DNA of 64,000 nucleotides, from the NCBI RefSeq assembly GCF_030056815.1, contig NZ_JASHKR010000001.1, forward strand, positions 1 to 64,000, read 5' to 3'. Position numbers and translations under genes: made by a program. Below, one piece after another: positions 50,970 to 60,478 of this stretch. The stretch's first letter is position 1. The number at the start of each line of letters is the position of its first letter. A model generated the notes under the pieces. That model was not told the origin of the DNA. It saw only the letters and a program-made list of their open reading frames with translations, and did not search any database. The DNA comes from Rhodococcus sp. IEGM 1379. GTDB lineage: Bacteria; Actinomycetota; Actinomycetes; Mycobacteriales; Mycobacteriaceae.

Positions 50970-51944
50970 ATGAGGGTGTCCGTTCCCGCTCTCGGCCGTC
51001 GCCAGCATCCGACGATCCATGTCCGAACTCTCCACGCCCGAGTGAAACTTCTCACGGCAGGCTTGGTCGCGATCGCTGTGATCGCCTCTGCGACTTCGGT
51101 GTACGTCGTGTTCAATGCGTATCTGCAAGGCAATGTCGATCGGCAGTTGGAACGCACGGCTGAGGCTATCGTCGATACCGTCAATTTCGGCGGGGTCACA
51201 CCGGTTTTGGGGTTGACAGCGGGAGCCGACACCGCAGTGATTCAGGCTGTCGGATTGGTGACAACAGACGGGGCGTTGGTGACCGCCACTCCCGGCCTGC
51301 CGCCGTTCAGCACCAGCAGCGACGCAATCAAATCCATCGCTAACAGCGCGTCTGGTCCGACGATTGCGACGCTGGACGCCTATCGGGTGCTGGTCAGTCC
51401 GTCGGTCGCAGGTCAGACGTTGATCGTCGCACAGTCCTTGGGTCCGACGCGTTCGGTGTTGAAACGGCTGGCGGTTGTGTTGGCGGCGTTGGGTGCGGCG
51501 GGTATTGCACTCGCCTACGCAGCGGGAGATGCTGTGGCGCGCACCGGGTTGCGGCCGATTTCTCGATTGACCGCGGCAACACAACGCGTCGCGGCTACCG
51601 ATGATCTGACACCGATACCAGTCACCGGGGACGACGAGTTGGCTTCGCTGACTGTGAGTTTCAATCGAATGCTCGGAACGTTGTCGGAGTCCCGGACTCG
51701 TCAACGCGGGTTGATCACCGAGGCTGGTCAGGACTTGTTGGCTCCGTTGACTGCACTGCGGACCAACATCGAATTGTTGATGTCGATGGACTCGGCGTCA
51801 GGCTCTGTATCGGAAATGGAGGTAGGTATTCTGCGAGACGAAATTTCCAACCAGATGATGGAACTGACGGTGCTGGTCGGAGAACTGGTCGATCGCGCAC
51901 GGGTCGACGAAAGCGCTTCAGGGAGAATTGATTCTCCACTGTAA
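50970..51944 (+). CDS. Sensor-kinase-like protein lacking catalytic His and ATPase domain
   Basis: 324 residues. Membrane helices at about 25-50 and 165-187 enclose an outer sensor region (about 51-164), followed by a HAMP domain (about 188-242) and one HisKA-type helix pair. It resembles MprB-like kinases, but the phosphorylatable His is replaced by Gln254 in EAGQDLLAPLTALRTN, and the protein ends at 324 with no HATPase domain (no N, G1 or G2 box). It cannot autophosphorylate. It may act as a non-catalytic signalling partner or be in decay. No response regulator is next to it. Confidence 0.85.
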   Translation: MRVSVPALGRRQHPTIHVRTLHARVKLLTAGLVAIAVIASATSVYVVFNAYLQGNVDRQLERTAEAIVDTVNFGGVTPVLGLTAGADTAVIQAVGLVTTDGALVTATPGLPPFSTSSDAIKSIANSASGPTIATLDAYRVLVSPSVAGQTLIVAQSLGPTRSVLKRLAVVLAALGAAGIALAYAAGDAVARTGLRPISRLTAATQRVAATDDLTPIPVTGDDELASLTVSFNRMLGTLSESRTRQRGLITEAGQDLLAPLTALRTNIELLMSMDSASGSVSEMEVGILRDEISNQMMELTVLVGELVDRARVDESASGRIDSPL

Positions 51945-52050
51945 CGAGGCTCTCACCAGCGGATTATCGGTTTACGAAATATCTTCCAACAATCCAACGC
52001 TGATAAGCTGGGGGAGTTGCGAAGATTCTGGGTATAGCCGAAAAGTAGGT

Positions 52051-52069
52051 GCAAACCGAAAGGGTTTGC
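52051..52069. promoter_or_regulatory. Short inverted repeat before the ScbR-type gene
   Basis: GCAAACC and GGTTTGC (52051-52057 and 52063-52069) around a 5-nt centre, 35 bp before the preferred start. It could be an autoregulatory operator or a leader hairpin. It does not match an ARE box that I can recall. Confidence 0.4.
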
Positions 52070-52103
52070 GGGGTGGGGCCTCGAGAATGTGAAAGGGGTT
52101 TCA

Positions 52104-52745
52104 GTGGTCAAGCAAGCACGCGCCGAGTTGACTCGGCAGCAGATTGTCGCCGGTGCGGCAGCACAATTCGAGAAGACTGGTTACGGCAGCACAAGTATGA
52201 GCGACATCGTCGCGGGTGCCGATACCACGAAGGGTGCGTTGTACTTCCACTTCGCGTCGAAAGACGAATTAGCGCAGTATGTAATCGCTGAGCAGCATCG
52301 GATGTCGATCGAATCTGTTCAGGCGATTTCGGCTACCTCGTCGTCTCCGCTCGAACAATTGGTGATGCTCACACACGAGATGGCTCGACAGATAGTCGAG
52401 GAGCCAATTGTCCGCGCCGGTATTCGATTGACGTTGGAACTGAGCACGTTCGAAGGCCCGGTTGAGCCGTATGCGGATTGGATCGCGGCGTGTACCGCTC
52501 TGGTACAGCGAGCCAAGGACGCAGGTCAGATCAAGGGTTCAGTAGACACCGGTGCGCTGGGACGTTTCCTTCCGGCGGCCTTTACCGGAGTTCAACTGGT
52601 ATCCAACGTCATTGCTCGGCGTGCGGACCTCACGGAGCGTGTCGACGAGATGTGGAAATTGATTCTGCCCGGTGTAGTTTCCGAGACCCTCTCCGGGGAT
52701 GTCGACACTTTGGTCAAGAGTCGTTGGGTACCTGTGGCGGCATAG
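52104..52745 (+). CDS. ScbR-family (gamma-butyrolactone receptor-like) TetR regulator
   Basis: 213 residues from the GTG at 52104, after AAAGGGG; a GTG at 52089 is less well placed. The TetR helix-turn-helix is at about 9-52 (TRQQIVAGAAAQFEKTGYGS then TTKGALYFHFASKDELA). The overall match is to the autoregulator-receptor class that includes ScbR and ArpA. In streptomycetes these bind butyrolactones and control secondary metabolism. No butyrolactone synthase gene is nearby, so a ligand role is inferred only from the family. Confidence 0.85.
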   Translation: MVKQARAELTRQQIVAGAAAQFEKTGYGSTSMSDIVAGADTTKGALYFHFASKDELAQYVIAEQHRMSIESVQAISATSSSPLEQLVMLTHEMARQIVEEPIVRAGIRLTLELSTFEGPVEPYADWIAACTALVQRAKDAGQIKGSVDTGALGRFLPAAFTGVQLVSNVIARRADLTERVDEMWKLILPGVVSETLSGDVDTLVKSRWVPVAA

Positions 52746-52763
52746 CCGTGTCACACTGCCCTG

Positions 52764-53267
52764 ATGACCGAAGAGCCGTTGACTTATGCCGAAGTGGGTT
52801 CTACCAGCGGTGAATTGCCGGCCGGCTATCACCACGTTCGCGAGAGCGCGGTAGTCGGGTTGGGCCGCGAAGATTTCTCGACTGCCGCGGGCACCGTCAT
52901 GACCTGGGGGATGCACCGCGGCGCAGGACTGCGGGTGCGGTCCGCAGCGCAGATGGCGGTTGCCGGGCAGGACGCGAAGTTCGGATTCGGTCCGGTGTCG
53001 ATTCCGGTGCGCGTCGTCTACGTCGTGGACGAGCCCAACCGCCGGGGATTTGCATACGGAACCCGCCGCGGCCACCCGGAATGCGGGGAAGAGTCATTCA
53101 TCGTCATATTCGACGAGGTCAGCAAGCAGGTTCGCCTCGAAATCGCCGCATTCTCCAAACCTGGGACCTGGTGGGTGCGGCTCGGCGCCCCAATTGGTCG
53201 ATTGGTGCAGAAGTGGGTGACGCGGCGCTATATACGCGCTGTGATCGTGAAGGATTTCACTCGCTGA
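52764..53267 (+). CDS. DUF1990 family protein
   Basis: 167 residues. The pattern YAEVGSTSGELPAGYHHV, then AAGTVMTWGMHRGAGLRV and FAYGTRRGHPECGEESFIV, matches the DUF1990 family, whose function is unknown. It follows the ScbR-type gene by 18 bp and may share its transcript. The last codons and the stop lie inside a perfect 24-bp inverted repeat. Confidence 0.85.
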   Translation: MTEEPLTYAEVGSTSGELPAGYHHVRESAVVGLGREDFSTAAGTVMTWGMHRGAGLRVRSAAQMAVAGQDAKFGFGPVSIPVRVVYVVDEPNRRGFAYGTRRGHPECGEESFIVIFDEVSKQVRLEIAAFSKPGTWWVRLGAPIGRLVQKWVTRRYIRAVIVKDFTR

Positions 53268-53290
53268 GCGAGTGAAATCCTTCACGATCA
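53242..53290. terminator. Perfect 24-bp inverted repeat between DUF1990 and cobIJ
   Basis: Arms 53242-53265 and 53267-53290 with a single central base. The left arm encodes the last residues and the stop of DUF1990; the right arm lies two bases before the end of the convergent cobIJ gene. It probably works as a bidirectional terminator. The length and perfection are unusual. Confidence 0.8.
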
Positions 53291-53291
53291 G

Positions 53292-54776
53292 CTAGGGATA
53301 GCGGCGCGGCGTGAACACTTGCCGACCGGATCCGGTATCGACGACCTTTGTCATCGACGAGCCGACTATCAACAATGTCCGCATATCGATTTCCGACGGT
53401 TCCAATTCCCCGAGTGTGACAATCCGAACCGATTCCTCGGCGCCGGCTACATCGCGGCCGATGATCACGGGCGTTTCGGGGGAGCGGTGTTCGAGCACCA
53501 GGTCCTTCATTGCCTGGACCTGCCACGTACGCGACTTCGACGCCGGGTTGTAGACGGCAAACGCCATGTCGGCTGCCGCGACAGCCGAAATACGACGCGC
53601 CACGACATCCCAGGGCTTCAGGCGATCAGAGAGTGACAGCACGGCGTAGTCGTGTCCCAAGGGCGCTCCGACGCGACTGGCGACTGCATTGGCTGCCGTC
53701 ATTCCCGGAAGAATCCGGACGGGGACGTTGCACCATTGTTCTTCGGCGGCAACTTCGAGAACTGCTGCAGCCATCGCGAATACACCGGGGTCACCGGACG
53801 AGACCACAGCGACCCGGGCGCCGTTCTTGGCGAGGTCTAGGGCCATGGCCGCACGTTCCGCTTCGACACGGTTGTCGCTGGAATGGCGACGCTGCCCTGG
53901 CCGTGTCGGGACACGATCGACGTACGGACCGTATCCGACAAGATCGGTTGCGAGTGAAAGTTCATGGGCCACTTCAGGTGTGGTCCACGCGGTGTCGCCG
54001 GGTCCGAGGCCGACCACGACAACCTCACCGCGCGTATCCTCTTGCGCTGCAGGGTTGTTCGATGGACTCGGCACGATCGCGATCGAGAAGTACGGCACAC
54101 CGCCGGGGTCGACATCGCCCGCAGCTTCGACGCGTTGACGCGTTGTACTGGCCCGCTCGACATAGTGGGCTTCTGCGAGTCGGCCGGAGTCTTCGAGTGA
54201 TCGCAGGACCGGTGGGAAGGTGCGGCCCAGCTTGAGGATCGCGGCCGAGTCGGTCTCCTTGAGTCGCCTGGTCAGCTCTGCCTGCGGGAGGGTTCCGGGA
54301 AGAATGGTGAGGATTTCATCGCCCTCGACCAGCGGCTTCCCGAGAGCAGCCGATGCGGCGCTCACCGACGTGACACCGGGTATGACCTCGGCCTCGAAAC
54401 GATCGGCGAGGCGTTTGTGCATGTGCATGTACGAGCTGTAGAACAGGGGATCGCCGGCAGCGAGTAGCGCCACGGTGCGTCCGGCTGCTAGGTGCACGGC
54501 CAACCTTTCTGCGGCGGCTTCGTAAAATTCGTCCATCGCACCCTGGTATCCACCGGGATGATCGATGGTTTCGGTGGTAACGGGGTAAACGAGGTGTTCC
54601 TCGATCTGGCCCTCGCGCATGTACGGCGCCGCCACCGCGCGCGAAATGCTCTTGCCGTGCCGCGCGGAGTGGAAGGCGATGACATCGGCCTCACCGATAA
54701 CGCGGGCGGCCTTGACGGTCACCAATTCGGGATCGCCGGGTCCGATGCCGACGCCCCACAACTTGCCTTCGCTCAT
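53292..54776 (-). CDS. cobIJ: Precorrin-2 C20-methyltransferase / precorrin-3B C17-methyltransferase fusion
   Basis: 494 residues from the ATG at 54776; the frame extends to 55037 antisense of cobH and is rejected. CobI half (about 1-240): [38 protein letters not shown]. CobJ half: [34 protein letters not shown], and [13 protein letters not shown]. The first methylates C-20 of precorrin-2, the second C-17 with ring contraction. The same fusion is known in mycobacteria. Coupled to cobH (ATGA overlap). Confidence 0.95.
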   Translation of the reverse strand: MSEGKLWGVGIGPGDPELVTVKAARVIGEADVIAFHSARHGKSISRAVAAPYMREGQIEEHLVYPVTTETIDHPGGYQGAMDEFYEAAAERLAVHLAAGRTVALLAAGDPLFYSSYMHMHKRLADRFEAEVIPGVTSVSAASAALGKPLVEGDEILTILPGTLPQAELTRRLKETDSAAILKLGRTFPPVLRSLEDSGRLAEAHYVERASTTRQRVEAAGDVDPGGVPYFSIAIVPSPSNNPAAQEDTRGEVVVVGLGPGDTAWTTPEVAHELSLATDLVGYGPYVDRVPTRPGQRRHSSDNRVEAERAAMALDLAKNGARVAVVSSGDPGVFAMAAAVLEVAAEEQWCNVPVRILPGMTAANAVASRVGAPLGHDYAVLSLSDRLKPWDVVARRISAVAAADMAFAVYNPASKSRTWQVQAMKDLVLEHRSPETPVIIGRDVAGAEESVRIVTLGELEPSEIDMRTLLIVGSSMTKVVDTGSGRQVFTPRRYP

Positions 54777-55399
54777 TCTACTTCGCTCGCAATCGCATTG
54801 ACGACGGCCGCGGTGATGGCGCTGCCACCGCGTCGGCCTCGGAGTACCAAATGTTCTATGCCGCTGGGATGTTCGATCAGTGCTTCCTTCGATTCGGCTG
54901 AGCCGATGAATCCCACGGGCCCGCCGACGATAGCAGCCGGCCGGGGCCCGCCCGCTTCGATCAGATTCAATAGATGGAACAGTGCTGTCGGTGCATTGCC
55001 GATCGCTACGACGGCACCTTCGAGCTTGGGTCCCCACAGTTCCAGCGCGGCGGCAGAGCGGGTGTTTTCGATGTTGGCTGCCAGTACGGGAACTCGCGGA
55101 TCTCGAAGTGTGCAGATTACTTCGTTGTCCGCGGGGAGGCGCGTACGGGTGATTCCGGCGGCGACCATGTTCGCGTCGCAGAAGATCGGCGCACCATTTC
55201 GCAGTGCGGTCCGGGCGGCAGTGATGACGCCCGGCGAGAACGCGATGTCGTCAACCAGATCAACTTGTCCGCTCGCATGAATCATGCGCACGACAGCTTG
55301 CGAGACATCCGCCGGGAAACGGCTCAGGTCGGCCTCGGCCCGAATGGTGGCAAAGGACTGGCGATAAATTTCCGCACCGTCACGGATGTACTCGATCAT
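54773..55399 (-). CDS. cobH: Precorrin-8X methylmutase
   Basis: 208 residues from the ATG at 55399. The start [21 protein letters not shown], the catalytic-region [14 protein letters not shown] (His is the proton shuttle), and [16 protein letters not shown] identify CobH. It moves the methyl group from C-11 to C-12, giving hydrogenobyrinate. Coupled to cobIJ downstream; cobG lies 19 bp upstream. Confidence 0.95.
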   Translation of the reverse strand: MIEYIRDGAEIYRQSFATIRAEADLSRFPADVSQAVVRMIHASGQVDLVDDIAFSPGVITAARTALRNGAPIFCDANMVAAGITRTRLPADNEVICTLRDPRVPVLAANIENTRSAAALELWGPKLEGAVVAIGNAPTALFHLLNLIEAGGPRPAAIVGGPVGFIGSAESKEALIEHPSGIEHLVLRGRRGGSAITAAVVNAIASEVE

Positions 55400-55418
55400 G
55401 TGGCACACGATAGAGGCA

Positions 55419-56561
55419 TCACCGAACTGTCGGATTAACCCGGTAACCATCACCCGTTGCGATCACATCAGCTACGTCCCCGCGGGGACGTCCGCAGGAA
55501 CGGTCACAGCCGGCCCAGTGTTGACGGCCTTCGATCGGCAGTTTCTCCTGCTCGACGGCGGTGATTGCGTCGGATCGAACGTCGGCGAGCGACTTTTCGC
55601 AACCGGGGCTTCCGGTGCAGGCAGTGACGTCGAGCCACGGTGAGTTCTCGTCGAAGATCAAGCCCATGGGGGCGAGCACGCGCACCACCTGCTCGGCTGC
55701 GCCTTCGTCGAGGTCGAAGATCAGAACCGAACGCCACGGGGTCACGACCACGGGCTTTTCGATGGCGGCGAGGAACTCGGCGAGCCGTGCGTCGAGGAGT
55801 CCGAACTGCAGTCCGCCGCCCAAAGCCACGGTTCCGTCGCGCTGTTCGAGCCAACCGATCGCAGGACCGGCGTCGGGCGAAAGGTCGATTGCACCGGCGA
55901 ATTCGGCGCCGAGGCCCAGGTGGTCGATGGTTCGGGCGACGCCGTCGGGTACCTCGGCGAGACGCCAGTGCTTGTCCCGCACTGCGAGGAAGGCGTGGGC
56001 CGCGTCGAGTAGGAGCGAGATGGCGTCGTCCTCGTGGACGCGGTGGCTGGTGCGATGGCCGGCGAGAACCAACGAGTGCTCGGTTTCGCTGTACGCGTGG
56101 AGACCGAAATCGCCGTGCAAGCCGCTGATGTCGCCGCGGCCGTCGTCGAGCGTGAACAGGGTTCGACCAGGTAGATCAGCCAATGCCTGATCGGATTGAA
56201 CCGCGGAATCGAGTTGCGTCACCAGGTCACGGATATCCGCTACGCCGCCAATTCGCCCCGAGAGCGGGGAGGCCAGAATGTTGCGGACACGCTCGTGCGT
56301 CGCCGACGGCAGCAGCCCGGCAGACGCGATCTGCTCGGCAAAAGCGTTGGGGTCCTTGACCGCTCGCAGCTGGATATTTCCACGCGACGTGAGTTCCAGC
56401 TGGCCGTTCCCCAACGTGCGGGCGGCGTCGGCGAGGGTCTGCAATTGTGGCGGCGTCAGCACTCCGCCGGGCAGGCGCACGCGGGCCAATGCGCCGTCGG
56501 CGGCTTGGTGAACCTGCAGTGCACCGGGGCACGCATCTGGCTGTGAACGGTCCTTCGGCAT
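55419..56561 (-). CDS. cobG: Precorrin-3B synthase
   Basis: 380 residues. A nitrite/sulfite reductase-like fold with [16 protein letters not shown] and the Cys set [10 protein letters not shown] and CDRSCGRP near the C-terminus for a 4Fe-4S cluster. It is the monooxygenase that makes precorrin-3B, so it marks the aerobic (oxygen-dependent) corrin route. It is divergent from cobN. Confidence 0.93.
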   Translation of the reverse strand: MPKDRSQPDACPGALQVHQAADGALARVRLPGGVLTPPQLQTLADAARTLGNGQLELTSRGNIQLRAVKDPNAFAEQIASAGLLPSATHERVRNILASPLSGRIGGVADIRDLVTQLDSAVQSDQALADLPGRTLFTLDDGRGDISGLHGDFGLHAYSETEHSLVLAGHRTSHRVHEDDAISLLLDAAHAFLAVRDKHWRLAEVPDGVARTIDHLGLGAEFAGAIDLSPDAGPAIGWLEQRDGTVALGGGLQFGLLDARLAEFLAAIEKPVVVTPWRSVLIFDLDEGAAEQVVRVLAPMGLIFDENSPWLDVTACTGSPGCEKSLADVRSDAITAVEQEKLPIEGRQHWAGCDRSCGRPRGDVADVIATGDGYRVNPTVR

Positions 56562-56623
56562 GGTTCCAGGGTACGGCTGTCACGTCCGCGGACTCTTGAC
56601 CGGTAGCATCGTCCGGCATACGT

Positions 56624-56729
56624 GACAGTAGTTGAGGAAACCGGTGAGAAACCGGTGCGGTCGCGCCACTGTGAGTGAATCGAGCGGATTTGTTTCCGTT
56701 TGTAAACACGAGTCAGACCCTCAACTGTC
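56624..56729 (+). promoter_or_regulatory. Cobalamin riboswitch upstream of cobN
   Basis: Hallmarks in order: P1 strands AGTTGAG (56630-56636) and CTCAACT (56720-56726), then a GGAAACCGGTGAGAAACCGGTGCGG hairpin segment, the highly conserved GCCACTG at 56665-56671, and GAGTCAGACC at 56710-56719. All match the B12 element core. It should repress cobN when adenosylcobalamin is plentiful. It is on the cobN strand only; the divergent cobG has no such element. Confidence 0.9.
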
Positions 56730-56751
56730 GTCGATGACCGATCTTGGCCAC

Positions 56752-56777
56752 GGGGCGCGAAACCCCAGGAAGGTTTC
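56752..56777 (+). promoter_or_regulatory. Alternative hairpins around the cobN ribosome site
   Basis: Two hairpins exclude each other: GGGG/CCCC (56752-56755 with 56763-56766) and GAAACC/GGTTTC (56759-56764 with 56772-56777). The second would cover the ribosome-binding AGGAAGG at 56767-56773. This is the expected expression platform for translational control by the riboswitch. Confidence 0.6.
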
Positions 56778-56781
56778 ACCC

Positions 56782-59700
56782 GTGATTCTTCTGCTTTCGA
56801 CGTCCGACACCGATTTGCTGAGCGCTCGCGCCGGCCAGGATGTCGGCCGAGAGGTATCGCCGAACCCGTGGCGCGGCGACGACGTCTCCTACCGCTGGGC
56901 CAACCCGTCCAGGCTCCTGGTCTCGGAAGACCTGCCGCGACTGCTCGAGGGCGTCGATCTGGTTGTCGTTCGTATCCTCGGCAGCCGTCGCACTTGGGAA
57001 GCCGGCTTGGACATGGTCCTGGCGAGTGGTCTGCCCGTGGTGGTTCTGGGCGGTGAACACGCGCCCGATGCCGATCTCATGGAGTGCTCGACCGTCTCCG
57101 CGGGTGTCGCTGCAGAAGCGCACAACTACCTGGCCGAGGGCGGCGCGCACAACCTGGCGAACCTGCATCACTTCCTCTCGGACACAGTCCTGCTCACCGG
57201 TCACGGCTTCGACCCGCCGACTCGACTTCCGTCGTGGGGCATCGCCGGTTTTGCCCCCGAAATTACCGAAAACAACGGCCCCGTCATCGCGGTTCTCTAC
57301 TACCGCGCACAGCACCTGGCCGGAAATACCCGCTACATCCAGGCATTATGTGATGCAATCGCCGGCGCCGGTGGAACTGCCCTCCCGATCTACTGCGCAT
57401 CGCTGCGCACGGCGGAAGCCGAACTTCTCACCACGCTTCGACGCGCCGACGCCATGGTCGTGACGGTTCTGGCTGCCGGCGGAACCAAGCCGGCAACTGC
57501 GTCGGCCGGTGGAGACGACGAAGCCTGGGACGTCGCTGCACTTGCTGCGTTGGATGTCCCGATCCTGCAGGGACTCTGCCTGACCAGTAGCCGCGCAACC
57601 TGGGAAGAGAACAGCGACGGGCTAACCCCGCTCGATGTCGCGACGCAGGTCGCCGTTCCCGAATTCGACGGCCGCATCATCACGGTGCCGTTCTCGTTCA
57701 AGGAAATTGACGCCGACGGTCTCTCCACGTACGCACCTGATCCGGAGCGAGCAGCCCGCGTCGCCGGCATCGCGGTCCGTCACGGCAAGTTGCGCCACAT
57801 CCCGGCAACTGAGCGTCGTATCGCGGTGATGCTCTCGGCGTACCCGACCAAGCATGCCCGCATCGGCAATGCTGTCGGCCTGGACACCCCGGCCAGTGCC
57901 ATCGATCTGCTCACCGAAATGCGCTCCGCTGGTTACGATCTCGGACCCGTCGACGGACCCGATGCAGTACCCGGTTTGGCGGCAAAGGACGGTGACGCCC
58001 TCATCCACGCTCTGATCGCCGCCGGCGGTCAGGATCCCGACTGGCTTACCGCCGAGCAGCTTGAAGGCAACCCGATCCGCATCTCGGCATCGCGGTACCG
58101 CGAATGGTTCGCGACCCTGCCGGAGGACCTGCGCAGCGGAGTCGAAGAGCACTGGGGCGACGCTCCCGGTGAGCTCTATGTTGATCGATCGCAGGACGCC
58201 GAGGGCGAAATCGTCATCGCCGCACTGCGATTCAACAACATCGTTCTGATGGTCCAGCCGCCCCGGGGATTCGGCGAGAGGCCCGTCGCGATCTACCACG
58301 ATCCAGATCTGCCCCCGAGTCACCATTACCTTGCTGCGTACCGTTGGATTGCCGCTGCGCCCGAGGCCGGTGGATTCGGAGCCGACGCCGTCGTCCACCT
58401 CGGTAAGCACGGCAACCTCGAATGGCTGCCCGGCAAGACGCTGGGCATGTCCGCGAACTGCGGGACCGATGCCGCGCTCGGTGACCTGCCACTGATCTAC
58501 CCGTTCCTGGTCAACGACCCGGGAGAGGGAACGCAGGCCAAGCGTCGCGCGCACGCAACGTTGGTGGATCACTTGATCCCGCCGATGGCGCGCGCCGAAA
58601 GCTACGGCGACATCTCCCGTCTCGAACAACTTCTCGACGAGCACTCCAACATCTCCGCTCTCGACCCGTCCAAGCTACCGGCCATCCGCCAGCAGATCTG
58701 GACGCTCATGCGCGCCGCCAAAATGGACCATGACCTGGGACTTGCCGAGCGGCCCGAAGAAGACGTGTTCGACGACATGCTCCTGCATGTCGACGGGTGG
58801 CTGTGCGAGATCAAGGACGTCCAGATCCGCGACGGCCTGCACATTCTCGGCCGCGCACCGCAGGGCGACGCTGAAATCGAACTCGTTCTCGCGATGCTGC
58901 GTGCCCGCCAGATGTGGGGCGGTGAACAAACGGTTCCCGGTCTCCGTGAGGCGCTGGGCCTGAGCGAGGACGGCGACGAATCGCGCAATCGGGTCGACGA
59001 CATCGAAGCGCAGGCACACGCTTTGGTTCGCGCGATGTCCGAAGCCGAGTGGAATCCTTCTGCTGCAGAGGAACTCAGCGAAGACCCGACAGTTGTGAAG
59101 ATCTTGCAGTTCGCGGCCACCGAGGTGGTTCCGCGTCTGCGTCAGACCGACAACGAGATCAAGCAGGTTTTGCACGCGCTCAACGGAGGTTTCATCGCGG
59201 CCGGACCCAGCGGATCGCCGCTGCGCGGACTGATCAACGTGTTACCCACAGGCCGCAACTTCTATTCGGTTGACCCCAAGGCCGTTCCGTCTCGCTTGGC
59301 GTGGGAGACCGGTCAGGCGATGGCAGAATCCCTCGCGGCGCGGTACCTGGCCGATCACGGCGAGTACCCGCGCTCGGTCGGCTTGTCGGTGTGGGGGACC
59401 GCCGCGATGCGTACCTCCGGGGACGACATCGCCGAGGTCTTTGCACTGCTCGGTGTCCGTCCGGTGTGGGACGAAGCCAGTAGGCGCGTCGTCAGCCTCG
59501 AGGTCATCGATCTCGAAGAACTCGGCCGCCCGCGTATCGACGTCACTGTCCGCATCTCGGGCTTCTTCCGCGACGCGTTCCCGCACGTCCTGGCACTTCT
59601 CGACGACGCCGTGCAGTTGGTTGCCGCACTCGACGAGACCGATGAGCAGAACTACGTTCGCGCCCACGCGCAGGCAGATCTGGCCGAACACGGGGACGCC

Positions 59701-60432
59701 AGGCGTGCGACCACTCGTATTTTCGGATCCAAGCCGGGGACGTACGGCGCCGGTCTGCTCCAGTTGATCGACTCGAAGACCTGGCGCGGCGACGACGACC
59801 TCGCCGAGGTGTACACCAACTGGGGAGGCTTCGCCTACGGACGTGGCCTCGACGGCATCCCTGCTGCCGACGACATGCGCAGCGCCTACCGTCGAATCAA
59901 CGTGGCGGCCAAGAACACTGACACCCGTGAACACGATATCGCCGACTCCGACGACTATTTCCAGTACCACGGCGGCATGGTTGCCACCGTGCGGGCACTG
60001 ACCGGCAAGTCTCCCGAGGCATATATCGGTGACAGCACCCGGCCGGAATCGGTTCGCACGCGCACTCTTTCGGAAGAAACGGCACGTGTGTTCCGGGCTC
60101 GCGTCGTCAATCCGCGGTGGCTCGACGCCATGCGCCGCCACGGCTACAAGGGTGCCTTCGAGATGGCGGCTACCGTCGATTACCTCTTCGGCTACGACGC
60201 CACCACCAACGTTGTCGCGGACTGGATGTACGAGAAGCTCGCCGAGACTTATGTTCTGGACGAGCAGAACCAGAAGTTCATGACGGCATCCAACCCGTGG
60301 GCATTGCACGGCATCGCCGAGCGTCTACTCGAAGCCGCCGAGCGCAAGATGTGGGAGCACCCCGAGCAGAAGACGCTCGACGGCCTGCGGCAGGTGTATT
60401 TGGAGACGGAAGGCGAACTCGAAGGCGAGTAA
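56782..60432 (+). CDS. cobN: Cobaltochelatase large subunit
   Basis: 1216 residues from the GTG at 56782, after AGGAAGG; the longer open frame runs through the riboswitch. The CobN/BchH/ChlH family body contains YHPDLPPSHHYLAAY-like and HLGKHGNLEWLPGKTLGMS segments and the C-terminal WLDAMRRHGYKGAFEMAATVDYLFGYDATT. It inserts cobalt into hydrogenobyrinate a,c-diamide with ATPase partners (CobS/T or ChlD/I-type), which are not in this window. It is under the cobalamin riboswitch. Confidence 0.96.
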   Translation: MILLLSTSDTDLLSARAGQDVGREVSPNPWRGDDVSYRWANPSRLLVSEDLPRLLEGVDLVVVRILGSRRTWEAGLDMVLASGLPVVVLGGEHAPDADLMECSTVSAGVAAEAHNYLAEGGAHNLANLHHFLSDTVLLTGHGFDPPTRLPSWGIAGFAPEITENNGPVIAVLYYRAQHLAGNTRYIQALCDAIAGAGGTALPIYCASLRTAEAELLTTLRRADAMVVTVLAAGGTKPATASAGGDDEAWDVAALAALDVPILQGLCLTSSRATWEENSDGLTPLDVATQVAVPEFDGRIITVPFSFKEIDADGLSTYAPDPERAARVAGIAVRHGKLRHIPATERRIAVMLSAYPTKHARIGNAVGLDTPASAIDLLTEMRSAGYDLGPVDGPDAVPGLAAKDGDALIHALIAAGGQDPDWLTAEQLEGNPIRISASRYREWFATLPEDLRSGVEEHWGDAPGELYVDRSQDAEGEIVIAALRFNNIVLMVQPPRGFGERPVAIYHDPDLPPSHHYLAAYRWIAAAPEAGGFGADAVVHLGKHGNLEWLPGKTLGMSANCGTDAALGDLPLIYPFLVNDPGEGTQAKRRAHATLVDHLIPPMARAESYGDISRLEQLLDEHSNISALDPSKLPAIRQQIWTLMRAAKMDHDLGLAERPEEDVFDDMLLHVDGWLCEIKDVQIRDGLHILGRAPQGDAEIELVLAMLRARQMWGGEQTVPGLREALGLSEDGDESRNRVDDIEAQAHALVRAMSEAEWNPSAAEELSEDPTVVKILQFAATEVVPRLRQTDNEIKQVLHALNGGFIAAGPSGSPLRGLINVLPTGRNFYSVDPKAVPSRLAWETGQAMAESLAARYLADHGEYPRSVGLSVWGTAAMRTSGDDIAEVFALLGVRPVWDEASRRVVSLEVIDLEELGRPRIDVTVRISGFFRDAFPHVLALLDDAVQLVAALDETDEQNYVRAHAQADLAEHGDARRATTRIFGSKPGTYGAGLLQLIDSKTWRGDDDLAEVYTNWGGFAYGRGLDGIPAADDMRSAYRRINVAAKNTDTREHDIADSDDYFQYHGGMVATVRALTGKSPEAYIGDSTRPESVRTRTLSEETARVFRARVVNPRWLDAMRRHGYKGAFEMAATVDYLFGYDATTNVVADWMYEKLAETYVLDEQNQKFMTASNPWALHGIAERLLEAAERKMWEHPEQKTLDGLRQVYLETEGELEGE

Positions 60433-60478
60433 CCCCAGCCTCCCGACGTGTGCCGGTAGGTGTGCGCATAATGTCTCA

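Noticed and set aside
53292-55037. Extra 87 codons at the start of the cobIJ frame
   Set aside because: They are antisense to cobH; CobI begins at the ATG at 54776 with the ATGA overlap.
56562-56623. Cobalamin riboswitch for cobG on the minus strand
   Set aside because: The conserved GCCACTG core is only found on the plus strand and the space is too short.
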